A stretch of 64,000 nt of DNA from Methylophilus sp. QUAN (GCF_015354445.1 NZ_JADKYT010000002.1:620001-684000), one strand, 5' to 3'; shown: positions 9,580 through 19,706, counted from the stretch's first letter. Notes: generated by a model from the sequence alone, not told the origin. Numbers and translations: made by a program.

Positions 9580-11115
9580 ATGTGTGGAATTATCGGTATT
9601 GTAGGCAAGAACCCGGTGAATCAGTTGTTGTATGACGGATTGCTGGTATTACAGCACCGTGGTCAGGATGCCGCTGGTATCGTCACTTGTGATGGCAACA
9701 CTTTCCACATGCACAAAAACAATGGCCTGGTGAAAGATGTATTTCACACCCGCCATATGCGTAACCTGATCGGCAATGTGGGTATTGCCCATGTACGTTA
9801 TCCGACCGCCGGCTCCTCCAGCGCGGCTGAAGCGCAGCCGTTCTACGTAAACTCACCATTTGGTATTGTGTTGGGCCATAACGGTAACTTGACCAATTCC
9901 GAGCAACTCAAGTCTGAAATGTTCAGGCAAGATTTACGTCACATCAATACCAACTCTGATTCTGAAGTGTTGTTGAACGTGTTGGCACATGAAATCGAAA
10001 GCACCTCTAAAAATGCCTTGCTTAACAGTGACATGGTGTTTGATGCCGTGGCTGGTGTGCACAGACGTTGTAAAGGTGCTTATGCCGTGGTGGCGATGAT
10101 CGCCAACTTCGGTTTGCTGGCCTTCCGTGATCCACATGGTATTCGTCCTTTGGTGATCGGCAAGCAGGAGACTGACAAGGGCACCGAATATATTGTCGCC
10201 TCTGAAAGCGTGGCGCTGGATGTATTGGGCTTTACCATGTTGCGTGATGTGGAGCCTGGTGAAGCGGTATTTATCGATATGGACGGTAACCTGTTCAGCC
10301 GTCAATGTGCGACCAATCCAAAACTGACTTCCTGTATTTTTGAATACGTTTACCTGGCACGTCCTGACTCTGTGATTGACGGTGTATCGGTATACCAGAC
10401 ACGCCTGGATATGGGTACATTGCTGGCTGAAAAAATCAAGCGTGAATGGGCCGATAAACAGATTGATGTGGTGATTCCTATCCCGGACACCAGCCGTCCA
10501 AGTGCATTGCAGTTGGGTATTGCTTTGGGCCTGGATTACCGTGAAGGCTTTATCAAAAACCGTTATATCGGCCGTACTTTTATTATGCCTGGTCAGGCAT
10601 TGCGTAAAAAATCCGTACGCCAGAAGCTGAACCCAATCGGCATTGAGTTCAAAGGCAAGAATGTGCTGCTGGTCGATGACTCGATTGTGCGTGGCACGAC
10701 TTCGCAACAAATCGTGCAAATGGCCCGCGATGCCGGTGCGAACAAGGTTTACTTCGCTTCTGCGGCGCCACCGGTGCGTTACCCGAATGTGTATGGCATT
10801 GATATGCCTAGCCGTCATGAGTTGTTGGCGACCAATCGTACTGATGAGGAAATTTGTGCTGAAATTGGTGCTGATGCGCTGATTTACCAGGACCTGGATG
10901 CCTTGCGTGAAAGCATCACCAAGTCTAATCCGCACATGACTGAGTTTGACTGCAGCTGCTTTGATGGTAAATATGTCACTGGCGATATTGATGCGGCTTA
11001 TTTGAACCGCATTGAGTCTGCGCGCAGTGATATGAATAAAAAGCAATTGCCGCCAAATTCGACCACGCAATTGGATTTAAACCTGTTATCTACAGACCTG
11101 GTAGGGGCCGATTAG
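9580..11115 (+). CDS. purF: Amidophosphoribosyltransferase
   Basis: First committed step of purine synthesis: PRPP plus glutamine to phosphoribosylamine. 511 aa. Cys2 in [11 protein letters not shown] is the Ntn glutaminase nucleophile, with no propeptide, as in the E. coli type. The type I phosphoribosyltransferase domain has the PRPP loop [17 protein letters not shown], and [14 protein letters not shown] is typical. Unlike its upstream neighbours it is followed by a regulated leader rather than by a coupled gene. Confidence 0.98.
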   Translation: MCGIIGIVGKNPVNQLLYDGLLVLQHRGQDAAGIVTCDGNTFHMHKNNGLVKDVFHTRHMRNLIGNVGIAHVRYPTAGSSSAAEAQPFYVNSPFGIVLGHNGNLTNSEQLKSEMFRQDLRHINTNSDSEVLLNVLAHEIESTSKNALLNSDMVFDAVAGVHRRCKGAYAVVAMIANFGLLAFRDPHGIRPLVIGKQETDKGTEYIVASESVALDVLGFTMLRDVEPGEAVFIDMDGNLFSRQCATNPKLTSCIFEYVYLARPDSVIDGVSVYQTRLDMGTLLAEKIKREWADKQIDVVIPIPDTSRPSALQLGIALGLDYREGFIKNRYIGRTFIMPGQALRKKSVRQKLNPIGIEFKGKNVLLVDDSIVRGTTSQQIVQMARDAGANKVYFASAAPPVRYPNVYGIDMPSRHELLATNRTDEEICAEIGADALIYQDLDALRESITKSNPHMTEFDCSCFDGKYVTGDIDAAYLNRIESARSDMNKKQLPPNSTTQLDLNLLSTDLVGAD

Positions 11116-11118
11116 AAG

Positions 11119-11147
11119 TTGACAGGCGCCGGCAAAAGGCGTTTAAT
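11119..11147 (+). promoter_or_regulatory. Sigma70 promoter of the metZ riboswitch transcript
   Basis: TTGACA at 11119-11124 matches the -35 consensus exactly; TTTAAT at 11142-11147 is the -10 box after a 17-bp spacer. The expected start, about 7 bases on, is at the first bases of the riboswitch aptamer. Confidence 0.78.
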
Positions 11148-11151
11148 GAAA

Positions 11152-11230
11152 TTGCGCTGATTTGAGTGGCGAACTTTAAACGAAGCCAAACTCAGCTTGC
11201 GAGCGCATTATAAATACCGCTAAAGCGAGA
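11152..11230 (+). ncRNA. SAM-II (SAM-alpha) riboswitch aptamer
   Basis: P1 is TGCGCT (11153-11158) with AGCGCA (11202-11207). The 5' arm is followed by GATTTG and the 3' arm is preceded by GCTTGCG, then comes ATAAAT and CGCTAAA (11218-11224); all are hallmarks of the SAM-II pseudoknot class (Rfam RF00521). The P1 loop holds an extra hairpin (GAGT/ACTC plus GGC/GCC, 11164-11194), allowed at the variable site of this class. The downstream gene, metZ, makes homocysteine, the usual target. Call made by eye from motif match, not from a covariance search. Confidence 0.88.
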
Positions 11231-11239
11231 GCCCCAAAG

Positions 11240-11275
11240 ACCCGTTTTAGCGCAATGCTGAAACGGGTTTTTTAT
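11240..11275 (+). terminator. Intrinsic terminator, expression platform of the SAM-II riboswitch
   Basis: ACCCGTTT (11240-11247) pairs with AAACGGGT (11261-11268), with AGC/GCT extending inward and six T residues at the end. The 5' arm overlaps CGTTTTAGCG (11243-11252), which can instead pair over 10 bp with CGCTAAAGCG (11218-11227) of the aptamer. SAM binding should free the terminator; its absence should favour the alternative pairing and read-through. Confidence 0.85.
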
Positions 11276-11310
11276 TGCCGTCCGTATCCCGGACAGAAGA
11301 TTGAGGAAAC

Positions 11311-12498
11311 ATGAACGACCAATACCATTTGGAAACGCTGGCGGTGCGCGCTGGTACACTCACCACCGAGTTTGGTGAAAACTCTGAAGCCTTGTTTTTA
11401 AACTCCAGTTTTCGCTTTAATAGTGCGGCACAGGCGGCAGCGCGTTTTGGTGGCACCGAGCCAGGTAATATTTACTCGCGTTTTACCAATCCGACGGTCA
11501 CCATGTTTCAGGATAAACTGGCTGCCTTGGAAGGGGCCGAGCAGTGCGTGGCGACTGCCAGTGGCATGTCTGCGATCCTGGCTTGCATTATGGGCATTTG
11601 CAGCGCAGGCGACCATATTGTGGCCTCCCGCAGCATTTTTGGCACCACCGTGCAGCTGTTTACCAATATTCTCAAACGCTGGGGGCTGGAAGTGACCCTG
11701 GTGTCACTCACCGATGTGGAGGCATGGAAAGCCGCTGCCAAGCCAAATACAAAATTATTTTTTGCAGAAACCCCTTCTAACCCACTGACTGAAGTGGGCG
11801 ACATTGCCAGGCTGGCAGAAGTGGCGCATGCCGCAGGTGCCTACCTCGCGGTGGATAACTGCTTTTGTACACCGGCCTTGCAACAGCCACTTAAGTTGGG
11901 GGCGGATATTGTGATTCATTCTGCGACCAAGTATATCGATGGCCAGGGCAGAGTGCTGGGCGGTGCGGTGCTGGGTAGCAAAGCATTGATTGAGCCGGTC
12001 TATGGCTTCTTGCGTACGGCAGGTGTCACCATGAGCGCCTTTAATGCCTGGGTGTTCGTCAAGGGGCTGGAAACCTTGCAAGTGCGTATGGAGGCCCATG
12101 CCGCGCGTGCACTGGCATTGGCGCAGTGGCTGGAGCAGCAGCCTGGCGTTGAGCGCGTCTATTACCCGGGTTTACCGTCACATCCGCAATATGCGCTGGC
12201 ACAAAAACAGCAGCGCTTGGGTGGCGGCATTGTCACCTTTGAGGTTAAACCAAAGGCGGGCCAAACGGCGCAAGAGGCGGCATGGGCGTTAATTGATGCC
12301 ACGCGCCTGATTTCGATCACGGCCAACCTGGGTGATGCAAAATCTACCATCACGCATCCGGCAACGACCACGCATAGTCGCGTGAGCGCCGAAGCCAGGG
12401 TTGAGGCTGGCATTAAAGATAATCTGGTCAGGATTGCTGTTGGCCTGGAACATGTAGAGGACCTGAAGGCAGACTTGCAGCTGTTGACGCGCGCTTAA
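11311..12498 (+). CDS. metZ: O-succinylhomoserine sulfhydrylase
   Basis: PLP enzyme of the Cys/Met metabolism family that makes homocysteine from O-succinylhomoserine and sulfide. 395 aa. Signatures: YSRFTNPTVTMF, the SGMSAILA cofactor loop, DNCFCTPALQQPL, and the PLP lysine in HSATKYIDGQGRVLGG. GAGGAAAC directly before the ATG is a good ribosome binding site. Position after purF is standard for metZ. The substrate (succinyl rather than acetyl) is inferred from family and neighbourhood. Expression is predicted to be shut by SAM through the riboswitch and terminator upstream. Confidence 0.95.
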   Translation: MNDQYHLETLAVRAGTLTTEFGENSEALFLNSSFRFNSAAQAAARFGGTEPGNIYSRFTNPTVTMFQDKLAALEGAEQCVATASGMSAILACIMGICSAGDHIVASRSIFGTTVQLFTNILKRWGLEVTLVSLTDVEAWKAAAKPNTKLFFAETPSNPLTEVGDIARLAEVAHAAGAYLAVDNCFCTPALQQPLKLGADIVIHSATKYIDGQGRVLGGAVLGSKALIEPVYGFLRTAGVTMSAFNAWVFVKGLETLQVRMEAHAARALALAQWLEQQPGVERVYYPGLPSHPQYALAQKQQRLGGGIVTFEVKPKAGQTAQEAAWALIDATRLISITANLGDAKSTITHPATTTHSRVSAEARVEAGIKDNLVRIAVGLEHVEDLKADLQLLTRA

Positions 12499-12528
12499 TG
12501 CCGCATCGTTGACGGCAATCATCACTGC

Positions 12529-12560
12529 ATGGGGAGCAATTTTGCTCCCCATTGTTTTTT
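12529..12560 (+). terminator. Terminator after metZ
   Basis: An 11-bp perfect stem (12529-12539 with 12542-12552; ATGGGGAGCAA arm) with a minimal loop and TTGTTTTTT downstream. Strong intrinsic terminator ending the metZ transcript. Confidence 0.92.
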
Positions 12561-12612
12561 CTGGCGGCTCATATGTTGGCGCTGTGTGGTTAATTGGCCT
12601 GGCAGCCGCGAT

Positions 12613-12641
12613 TTGGCAAGCCAGATTACGCTAGATATGCT
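12613..12641 (+). promoter_or_regulatory. Candidate gyrA promoter
   Basis: TTGGCA (12613-12618), 17-bp spacer, TATGCT (12636-12641). A second possible -10, TAAAAT, starts at 12641. Leader of about 35-40 bases. Confidence 0.4.
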
Positions 12642-12681
12642 AAAATCGCGTGATAACTTTTAACTATAAATTGGGTCAAGA

Positions 12682-15252
12682 ATGAGTCAGTCTCCAGATC
12701 AATTTGCTAAAGAAACCCTGCCTATCAGCTTAGAAGACGAGATGCGTCGCAGCTACCTCGATTACGCCATGAGCGTGATTGTGGGGCGTGCGCTTCCCGA
12801 TGTGCGTGATGGTTTAAAGCCTGTGCACAGACGCGTACTGTTCGCCATGCACGAGCTGTCTAATGACTACAACAAGCCTTATAAAAAATCTGCCCGTATT
12901 GTCGGTGACGTGATCGGTAAGTACCATCCGCACGGCGATACCGCGGTGTATGACACGATTGTGCGTATGGCGCAGGACTTCTCATTGCGTTATATGCTGG
13001 TTGATGGCCAGGGTAACTTTGGTTCTGTGGATGGCGACAATGCGGCGGCGATGCGGTATACAGAAATCCGCATGTCCAAGATTGCACATGAATTGCTGGC
13101 GGATATCGAAAAAGAAACCGTTGATTTTGGCCCTAACTACGATGGCAGTGAGCAAGAACCGCTGATCATGCCAACGCGTATTCCTAACCTGCTGATTAAC
13201 GGTAGCTCAGGCATCGCGGTGGGGATGGCGACTAACATTCCGCCACACAACCTCAATGAAGTGCTGAACGCCTGTTTTGCGCTGCTGAAAAACCCTGAAA
13301 TCAGCGTCGATGAACTGATTGAGTTTATCCCGGCGCCAGACTTTCCGACCGCAGGCATTATTTATGGCACGGTAGGCGTCAAAGAGGGCTACCGCACTGG
13401 TCGTGGCCGTGTCGTGATGCGTGGCCGCACCCACTTTGAAGACCTGGAAAAAGGCGGCCGCCAGTCCATCATTATTGATGAGTTACCGTATCAGGTTAAC
13501 AAGAAAACACTGATTGAAAAAATCGCTGAACTGGTTAACGAGAAGAAAATTGAAGGTATTTCTGACCTGCGTGACGAGTCTGACAAATCAGGCATGCGTG
13601 TGGTCATTGAACTCAAGCGCGGCGAAGTGCCAGAGGTCATTTTAAACAACCTCTACAAGCAGACGCAGCTGCAAGATACCTTCGGCATGAACATGGTGGC
13701 GCTGATGGATGGCCAGCCACGCTTGCTCAATCTGAAACAGATGCTGGAAGCCTTCTTGCGCCACCGCCGTGAAGTGGTGACACGCCGGACGGTGTTCGAA
13801 CTGCGCAAGGCGCGTGACCGCGGCCATGTGCTGGAAGGCCTGGCTGTGGCGCTGGCGAACGTGGACGAGATGATTGCCATCATCAAAGCTGCGCCAACGC
13901 CGCCAGAAGCGAAAAAAGAATTGATGGCGCGTAGCTGGAACTCACCAGTGGTTGAGGAAATGCTTAAACGTGCGGCCATGGAAGCCTCACGTCCTGAAGG
14001 TTTGTCAGTGGACTTTGGCATGACGCCCAAAGGCTACAAGTTGTCTGATGTGCAGGCGCAGGAAATCCTGCAAATGCGCTTGCAACGCCTGACTGGCCTG
14101 GAACAGGACAAGATCGTCAATGAGTATAAAGAAGTGATGGATATCATTGCTGACTTGCTGGATATCCTGGCCAAGCCAGAGCGCGTGACCGCGATTATTG
14201 TCGAAGAGTTGAACGAAATCCAGAAACAGTTTGGTGATAAACGCCGTTCCGAAATTGAGCAAAACACGCAAGATTTGTCGCTAGAAGACCTGATTACACC
14301 GCAAGATGTAGTAGTGACGCTATCGCACACCGGCTATGTCAAATCACAGCCACTGGATGAATACCGCGCCCAGCGCCGTGGTGGCCGTGGCAAGCAGGCA
14401 GCAGCCACAAAAGAAGATGACTTCATCGACAAGATGTTTGTGGCGAATACGCATGATTACATCCTGTGCTTTAGCAGTCGCGGCCGTGTTTACTGGCTGA
14501 AAGTCTACGAAGTGCCACAAGGCAGCCGTGTCAGCCGTGGTAAACCGATTGTGAACCTGTTCCCGTTGGAAGAGGGCGAAAAAATCAACGCCATCTTGCC
14601 GGTGAAAGAGTTCGACGAAAATCACTACGTGTTTATGGCGACAGCCAAAGGCACCGTGAAGAAAACAGCACTGACTGAGTTCGCTAACCCACGTAAGTCC
14701 GGCATTATCGCGATTAACCTGGATGAAGGTGATTACCTGATTGGTGCCGAAGTGACCAATGGCCAGAACGACATTGTGCTGGTTTCCAATGGGGGTAAAG
14801 CGGTCTGGTTTACTGAGGATGATGTGCGCCCGATGGGCCGTGCAACGCGTGGTGTACGTGGCATGAAACTGGCCGCTAAACAGCAGGTGCTGTCCTTGCT
14901 GATTGCTGAAAATGACCAGCAGTCTGTCTTGGTCGCCACCGAGAACGGTTACGGCAAGCGTACGGTGCTGTCAGAGTTCCGTCATTCTGGCCGTGGTACC
15001 CAAGGCGTGAAAGCCATTGCCATCAGTGAACGTAACGGCTTGGCTGTGGCGGCAAGACTGGTGACGGCAGAAGACGAAATCATGCTGATTACCACGGGTG
15101 GCGTATTGATCCGTACCCGCGTCAAGGAAATCCGCGATATGGGCCGTGCCGCACAAGGTGTGACCCTGATTAACCTTGGTGAAGGTGAAAAGTTGTCAGG
15201 TCTGGAGAAAATCGTAGAGACCGACGATGATGGTGACGAGACTGAAGAATAA
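12682..15252 (+). CDS. gyrA: DNA gyrase subunit A
   Basis: Breakage-reunion subunit of the type II topoisomerase that introduces negative supercoils. 856 aa. The catalytic tyrosine is Tyr126 in AAMRYTE; the N-terminal [18 protein letters not shown] is diagnostic; the C-terminal beta-pinwheel includes the GyrA box QRRGGRGKQ, which separates it from ParC. In the quinolone-resistance region ([17 protein letters not shown]) the site equal to E. coli Ser83 is Thr87, and the Asp87 equivalent (Asp91) is kept. The gyrA-serC-pheA-hisC order is a conserved betaproteobacterial block. Confidence 0.98.
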   Translation: MSQSPDQFAKETLPISLEDEMRRSYLDYAMSVIVGRALPDVRDGLKPVHRRVLFAMHELSNDYNKPYKKSARIVGDVIGKYHPHGDTAVYDTIVRMAQDFSLRYMLVDGQGNFGSVDGDNAAAMRYTEIRMSKIAHELLADIEKETVDFGPNYDGSEQEPLIMPTRIPNLLINGSSGIAVGMATNIPPHNLNEVLNACFALLKNPEISVDELIEFIPAPDFPTAGIIYGTVGVKEGYRTGRGRVVMRGRTHFEDLEKGGRQSIIIDELPYQVNKKTLIEKIAELVNEKKIEGISDLRDESDKSGMRVVIELKRGEVPEVILNNLYKQTQLQDTFGMNMVALMDGQPRLLNLKQMLEAFLRHRREVVTRRTVFELRKARDRGHVLEGLAVALANVDEMIAIIKAAPTPPEAKKELMARSWNSPVVEEMLKRAAMEASRPEGLSVDFGMTPKGYKLSDVQAQEILQMRLQRLTGLEQDKIVNEYKEVMDIIADLLDILAKPERVTAIIVEELNEIQKQFGDKRRSEIEQNTQDLSLEDLITPQDVVVTLSHTGYVKSQPLDEYRAQRRGGRGKQAAATKEDDFIDKMFVANTHDYILCFSSRGRVYWLKVYEVPQGSRVSRGKPIVNLFPLEEGEKINAILPVKEFDENHYVFMATAKGTVKKTALTEFANPRKSGIIAINLDEGDYLIGAEVTNGQNDIVLVSNGGKAVWFTEDDVRPMGRATRGVRGMKLAAKQQVLSLLIAENDQQSVLVATENGYGKRTVLSEFRHSGRGTQGVKAIAISERNGLAVAARLVTAEDEIMLITTGGVLIRTRVKEIRDMGRAAQGVTLINLGEGEKLSGLEKIVETDDDGDETEE

Positions 15253-15276
15253 GTACAGCGAAGAATAAATACACGC

Positions 15277-16356
15277 ATGAAACAGATTTTTAATTTTTCT
15301 GCCGGTCCGGCAGTGCTTCCCAAACCCGTGCTGGAGCGTGCGCAAGCTGAAATGCTAGACTGGCATGGCTCCGGTATGAGCGTGATGGAAATGTCCCATC
15401 GCGGCAAGGAGTTCACCAGCATTCTGGAAAAAACCGAAGCCGATTTGCGCAAACTGCTGGCTATTCCAGCCAATTACAAAGTGTTGTTCTTGCAGGGCGG
15501 GGCGATTGCCGAAAATGCCATCATCCCCATGAACCTGCTGAACGGCAAGTCTGCGGATTATGTGGTCACTGGCTCCTGGAGCAAGCGCAGCGTAGAAGAC
15601 GCGAAAGCCTACGGCCAGATTAATGTCGTTGCCAGCGCAGAGACTGGTGGCTTTACCACCGTGCCCGCTTTTACCGACTGGAAACTGAACAAAGACGCGG
15701 CTTACGTGCACTATTGCACCAACGAAACCATCAACGGCGTTGAGTTTCTGGAGGTGCCAGACACGCATGGCGTGCCAATTGTGGCGGATATGTCGTCACA
15801 TATTTTGTCGCGCCCAATCGATGTTTCAAAATATGGTGTGATTTATGGCGGCGCACAAAAAAATATCGGCCCGGCAGGCTTGTGCCTGGTGATTGTGCGT
15901 GAAGATTTGCTTGAACAGGCGTCAGCACTGACCCCGGCGGTATTCCATTGGAAAACCCAGGCCGATAACCAGAGTATGATTAACACGCCACCGACCTATA
16001 GCATTTATATTGCTGGCCTAGTGTTCGAGTGGTTGCTGGCACAAGGCGGCGTAGAGGCCATTGAGCAAATCAATATTGCCAAAGCCAATTTGTTATACAA
16101 CTACCTGGATAAAACCGAGTTTTATAGCAATGACATTGAACCAGCTTACCGCTCACGTATGAATATCCCGTTCCGTTTGCGTGATGAAAGCCTCAATGAC
16201 GCTTTTTTGAAGGCTGCTGATGCGCGTGGCTTGCTGCAATTAAAAGGCCATCGTTCCGTCGGTGGCATGCGTGCCAGTATTTACAACGCCATGCCGATTG
16301 AAGGCGTGCAGGCATTGGTCGAATTCATGCAGGAATTCGAAAAAATTCACTCATAA
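15277..16356 (+). CDS. serC: Phosphoserine aminotransferase
   Basis: PLP enzyme converting 3-phosphohydroxypyruvate and glutamate to phosphoserine; also serves pyridoxine synthesis. 359 aa. [11 protein letters not shown] at the N-terminus, the PLP lysine in [13 protein letters not shown], and the C-terminal [16 protein letters not shown] are family hallmarks. In a serine-cycle-independent (RuMP) methylotroph this is the normal serine route. It is followed 23 bp later by pheA. Confidence 0.98.
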   Translation: MKQIFNFSAGPAVLPKPVLERAQAEMLDWHGSGMSVMEMSHRGKEFTSILEKTEADLRKLLAIPANYKVLFLQGGAIAENAIIPMNLLNGKSADYVVTGSWSKRSVEDAKAYGQINVVASAETGGFTTVPAFTDWKLNKDAAYVHYCTNETINGVEFLEVPDTHGVPIVADMSSHILSRPIDVSKYGVIYGGAQKNIGPAGLCLVIVREDLLEQASALTPAVFHWKTQADNQSMINTPPTYSIYIAGLVFEWLLAQGGVEAIEQINIAKANLLYNYLDKTEFYSNDIEPAYRSRMNIPFRLRDESLNDAFLKAADARGLLQLKGHRSVGGMRASIYNAMPIEGVQALVEFMQEFEKIHS

Positions 16357-16379
16357 AACACTTTAAATATTACTTTTAA

Positions 16380-17462
16380 ATGTCTGATTTATTAAAACAA
16401 TTTAGAGATAAAATTGATGCGATTGATACGCAGGTGCTGACGCTCGTCAATGAGCGCGCAGCGCTTGCACGCGAGATCGGGCATTTGAAAGATGATGGTG
16501 TCATTTATCGCCCTGAGCGTGAAGCGCAGGTCATACGGCGCCTGCAGTCTGAAAACCAGGGTCCCTTGTCGCCTGAGGCGGTAAGTCATCTTTTCCGTGC
16601 GGTCATGTCCAATTGCCGCGCCCTTGAAAAAGAACTTTCCATTGCCTTCCTGGGCCCATTAGGCACTTACAGCGAAGAAGCCGCGCTCAAGCAGTTTGGC
16701 GAGGGCCGTCAGGCCGTTGTCTGTGCAAGCATTGATGAAGTATTCCGCACCGTAGAAGCTGGACAGGCCGACTACGGCGTGGTGCCGGTTGAAAACTCCA
16801 CCGAGGGTGCTGTGGGCATTACTCTGGATTTGCTACTATCTAGCCCCTTGCAGGTAATCGGTGAAATCACTTTGCCTGTGCATCACTGCCTGTTATCTGC
16901 TCAGCAGGATATCCGCCAGATCAGCCATGTGTTTTCGCATGCGCAATCTTTGTCGCAATGTCATGAATGGTTAAACAAACACTTGCCGAATGCGGCACGT
17001 GAGGCGGTGACTAGCAATGCGCGTGCCGCACAGATGATTCATGAGTTAGTCGCCAGTGAAGGTACGTTTGCGGCGGCAATTGCCAGCAAGCGTGCGGCCG
17101 AACTGTTTGACTTGCATATCCTTGCTGAAAATATCGAGGATGACCCGAAAAATACCACCCGCTTCCTGGTGGTGGGCAATCACGGTGTTGCGCCTTCCGG
17201 TCAGGACAAAACCTCGCTGGTCATGAGTGCACACAACAAGCCTGGTGCCGTGTTGCAGTTGCTGGAGCCATTTTCACGCCATGGCGTCAGCATGACCAAG
17301 CTGGAGTCACGCCCGTCGCGTCAAAACTTGTGGAATTACGTGTTCTTTGTGGATATCGAAGGCCATCAGCAACAACCTGCCGTACAGGCCGCACTGAAAG
17401 ATCTTGCTGAGCGCGCCACTTTACTCAAAGTGTTGGGCTCTTACCCAACCGCTATTATTTAA
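16380..17462 (+). CDS. pheA: Bifunctional chorismate mutase / prephenate dehydratase
   Basis: Converts chorismate to prephenate and then to phenylpyruvate. 360 aa: an AroQ-type mutase domain (about 1-90, FRDKIDAIDTQVLTLVNERA), a dehydratase domain (FLGPLGTYSEEAA, DYGVVPVENSTEGAVG, NTTRFLVV), and a C-terminal ACT domain with the phenylalanine-binding ESRPSR motif. Feedback inhibition by phenylalanine is therefore likely. The start is ATG at 16380; spacing and strand suggest one transcript with serC and hisC. Confidence 0.97.
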   Translation: MSDLLKQFRDKIDAIDTQVLTLVNERAALAREIGHLKDDGVIYRPEREAQVIRRLQSENQGPLSPEAVSHLFRAVMSNCRALEKELSIAFLGPLGTYSEEAALKQFGEGRQAVVCASIDEVFRTVEAGQADYGVVPVENSTEGAVGITLDLLLSSPLQVIGEITLPVHHCLLSAQQDIRQISHVFSHAQSLSQCHEWLNKHLPNAAREAVTSNARAAQMIHELVASEGTFAAAIASKRAAELFDLHILAENIEDDPKNTTRFLVVGNHGVAPSGQDKTSLVMSAHNKPGAVLQLLEPFSRHGVSMTKLESRPSRQNLWNYVFFVDIEGHQQQPAVQAALKDLAERATLLKVLGSYPTAII

Positions 17463-17470
17463 AGCATTCT

Positions 17471-18583
17471 ATGTCGTCATCTGTCTCTTTAGCAGCGTTA
17501 GCTCCAGCCAATATTCGTGCCATTGCGCCATATCAAGGTGGCAAGCCTATCAGTGAATTAGCCCGTGAAATGGGCCTCAATGAAGCCGATATCGTTAAGC
17601 TGGCGTCTAATGAAAACCCCTTGGGCATGAGCCCTAAAGCACAAATGGCGCTGGAAGAGGCCATTTATGAGATTGCGCGTTATCCGGATGGCAACAGCTT
17701 TGCCTTGCGGGATGCCGTGAGCCACAAATATGGCGTGCAACCGGCACAAATTGTGTTTGGTAACGGCTCGAACGATATTCTGGAACTGGCAGCACGCGCT
17801 TTTCTGAGCGCAGGCGATGAAACAATTTATTCCCAGCATGCGTTTGCCGTGTATCCATTAGTGACGCAAGCCGTTGGCGCCAATGGCGTGGTAGTGCCTG
17901 CCGTGGACTTTGGCCATGACTTGCCTGGTTTTTTAAAAGCGATTACGCCTAAAACCAAATTGATTTTTGTGGCAAACCCGAATAATCCCACCGGCACACT
18001 GATTAGCAAAACTGATTTAAAAGCCTTTTTACAGCAGGTGCCCAAGCACATCCTGGTGGTGCTGGACGAGGCTTATGACGAGTATTTGTCTTCGGTTGAC
18101 AAGTCAGAAGCCATCACATGGCTAGCCGAATTTGAAAACCTGATTATTTCACGCACTTTTTCCAAGGCTTATGGCTTGGCAGGCTTGCGTGTGGGTTTTG
18201 GCCTGATGCATGCCACGCTGGCTGACTTAATGAACCGTGTGCGCCAGCCATTCAATGTGAATAGCCTGGCACAGGTGGCCGCGACGGTCTCATTGCAAGA
18301 TGAGGACTTTGTGGCACGCAGTTATGCTGCTAATCAAGCTGGCATGACGCAGATTACGCAGGGGCTGGAGCAACTAGGCCTGAGCTATATTCCGTCTTAT
18401 GGCAACTTTGTCAGTTTTAAAGTGACCAACGCCAGTGCCGTCAATCAGGCTTTGCTCAAGCAAGGCGTGATCGTACGCCCGGTGGCCAATTATGAGATGC
18501 CGGATTATTTGCGCGTCAGTATTGGTTTGTTTAGCGAAAATGCACGCTTCCTCGAAGTGCTGGAAAAGATTTTGAAGTCATGA
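17471..18583 (+). CDS. hisC: Histidinol-phosphate/aromatic aminotransferase
   Basis: Class I/II PLP aminotransferase, 370 aa, of the HisC2 type. NPNNPTGT, LDEAYDEYL and the PLP lysine in SRTFSKAYGLAGLRVG are clear. Family members work on histidinol phosphate, and those next to pheA commonly also transaminate phenylpyruvate or hydroxyphenylpyruvate; here the neighbours on both sides are aromatic genes. The substrate balance cannot be told from sequence. It overlaps the next gene by 4 bases (ATGA). Confidence 0.93.
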   Translation: MSSSVSLAALAPANIRAIAPYQGGKPISELAREMGLNEADIVKLASNENPLGMSPKAQMALEEAIYEIARYPDGNSFALRDAVSHKYGVQPAQIVFGNGSNDILELAARAFLSAGDETIYSQHAFAVYPLVTQAVGANGVVVPAVDFGHDLPGFLKAITPKTKLIFVANPNNPTGTLISKTDLKAFLQQVPKHILVVLDEAYDEYLSSVDKSEAITWLAEFENLIISRTFSKAYGLAGLRVGFGLMHATLADLMNRVRQPFNVNSLAQVAATVSLQDEDFVARSYAANQAGMTQITQGLEQLGLSYIPSYGNFVSFKVTNASAVNQALLKQGVIVRPVANYEMPDYLRVSIGLFSENARFLEVLEKILKS

Positions 18584-19662
18584 CTGTATACGAAAAATTA
18601 GCCACTGATGATGTAAGGGTGCTGGAAATTAAACCGCTGGTAAAACCGGCGGAATTGTTGTCACGCCTGCAGGAAAGCACGGTTAGCACACAGAATATCC
18701 TGAAGACACGCACTGCGATTCACCATATTTTGCATCAGGGTGATGACCGCTTACTGGTGATTGTCGGACCATGCTCGATTCACGATACTGACGCTGGTAT
18801 GGAATATGCCAAACGCTTGTTGGACGTGCGTACGCGGCTGGCCGGTGAGTTGCTGATTGTCATGCGTGTCTACTTCGAGAAACCACGCACCACCGTGGGC
18901 TGGAAGGGCTTGATCAACGACCCGCATCTGGATGGCACTTACGACATTAACCAAGGCCTGGAAAAAGCACGCCGCTTTTTGCTGGATGTGAACGAGATTG
19001 GCATGCCGGCGGCAACGGAGTTTCTGGATGTCGTATCACCACAGTACACGGCTGACCTGGTCAGTTGGGGCGCGATTGGCGCTCGCACGACGGAGTCACA
19101 GATTCACCGCGAACTGGCTTCTGGATTGTCCTGCCCAGTAGGCTTTAAAAACGGCACTGACGGTGGTGCCAAAGTGGCGATAGACGCGATTAAAACCGCA
19201 GCCAGCCCGCACCACTTCTTGTCGATGACCAAAGAAGGCGAATCAGCCATTTTTGCGACCAAAGGCAATGAAGACTGCCATGTGATCTTGCGTGGGGGTA
19301 AAGCCCCTAATTATGACGCGCAAAGCGTGGCCGCCGTGTGTGACCAGTTAGCCGATGCAGGCCTGGCGCCTGTGTTGATGGTCGATTGCAGTCACGGCAA
19401 TAGTCAAAAGCAATACAAAAACCAGATTGCAGTGGTGGATGATGTGGCTGCGCAAGTGTCTGCTGGCGATGCGCGCATTATCGGCGTGATGCTGGAGTCG
19501 CACCTGAATGAAGGCCGCCAGGACCATTCACCAGGCTGTAGCCTGAATTATGGCCAGTCGATTACCGATGCCTGCCTGGGCTGGGATGACTCGGTGGCTG
19601 TACTGGAAACGCTGGCTGCGGCAGTCAAAGCACGCCGCGAAAAGCATGCTTTAGAAGAGTAA
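18580..19662 (+). CDS. aroG: 3-deoxy-7-phosphoheptulonate (DAHP) synthase, type I
   Basis: Condenses PEP and erythrose 4-phosphate in the first step of the shikimate pathway. 360 aa, AroG/F/H type: VIVGPCSIHDTDAGMEYA, MRVYFEKPRTTVGWKG, GARTTESQIHRELASGLS, and the metal-binding DCSHGNS and LVMV-like C-terminal segments. Likely feedback regulated by an aromatic amino acid through the N-terminal extension, but which one is not evident, so the aroG name is by similarity only. Translationally coupled to hisC; here it takes the place tyrA often has. Confidence 0.93.
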   Translation: MTVYEKLATDDVRVLEIKPLVKPAELLSRLQESTVSTQNILKTRTAIHHILHQGDDRLLVIVGPCSIHDTDAGMEYAKRLLDVRTRLAGELLIVMRVYFEKPRTTVGWKGLINDPHLDGTYDINQGLEKARRFLLDVNEIGMPAATEFLDVVSPQYTADLVSWGAIGARTTESQIHRELASGLSCPVGFKNGTDGGAKVAIDAIKTAASPHHFLSMTKEGESAIFATKGNEDCHVILRGGKAPNYDAQSVAAVCDQLADAGLAPVLMVDCSHGNSQKQYKNQIAVVDDVAAQVSAGDARIIGVMLESHLNEGRQDHSPGCSLNYGQSITDACLGWDDSVAVLETLAAAVKARREKHALEE

Positions 19663-19678
19663 TCTATCGTTTTAATCA

Positions 19679-19706
19679 AAGCCGCGCCAGTGAGCGCGGC
19701 TTTTTT
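19679..19706 (+). terminator. Terminator after aroG
   Basis: AGCCGCGC (19680-19687) pairs with GCGCGGCT (19694-19701) with a 6-base loop and six T residues. Ends the gyrA/serC-pheA-hisC-aroG block. Confidence 0.93.

Noticed and set aside
9934-11070. A 378-codon open frame on the minus strand inside purF
   Set aside because: It lies wholly opposite a strongly conserved purF; its translation is rich in His, Arg and Ile with no recognisable motif, as expected of an antisense shadow.
12901-12960. gyrA Thr at the Ser83-equivalent site considered as a quinolone-resistance mutation
   Set aside because: Thr occurs naturally at this site in other bacteria such as Pseudomonas aeruginosa, and the neighbouring Asp is unchanged.
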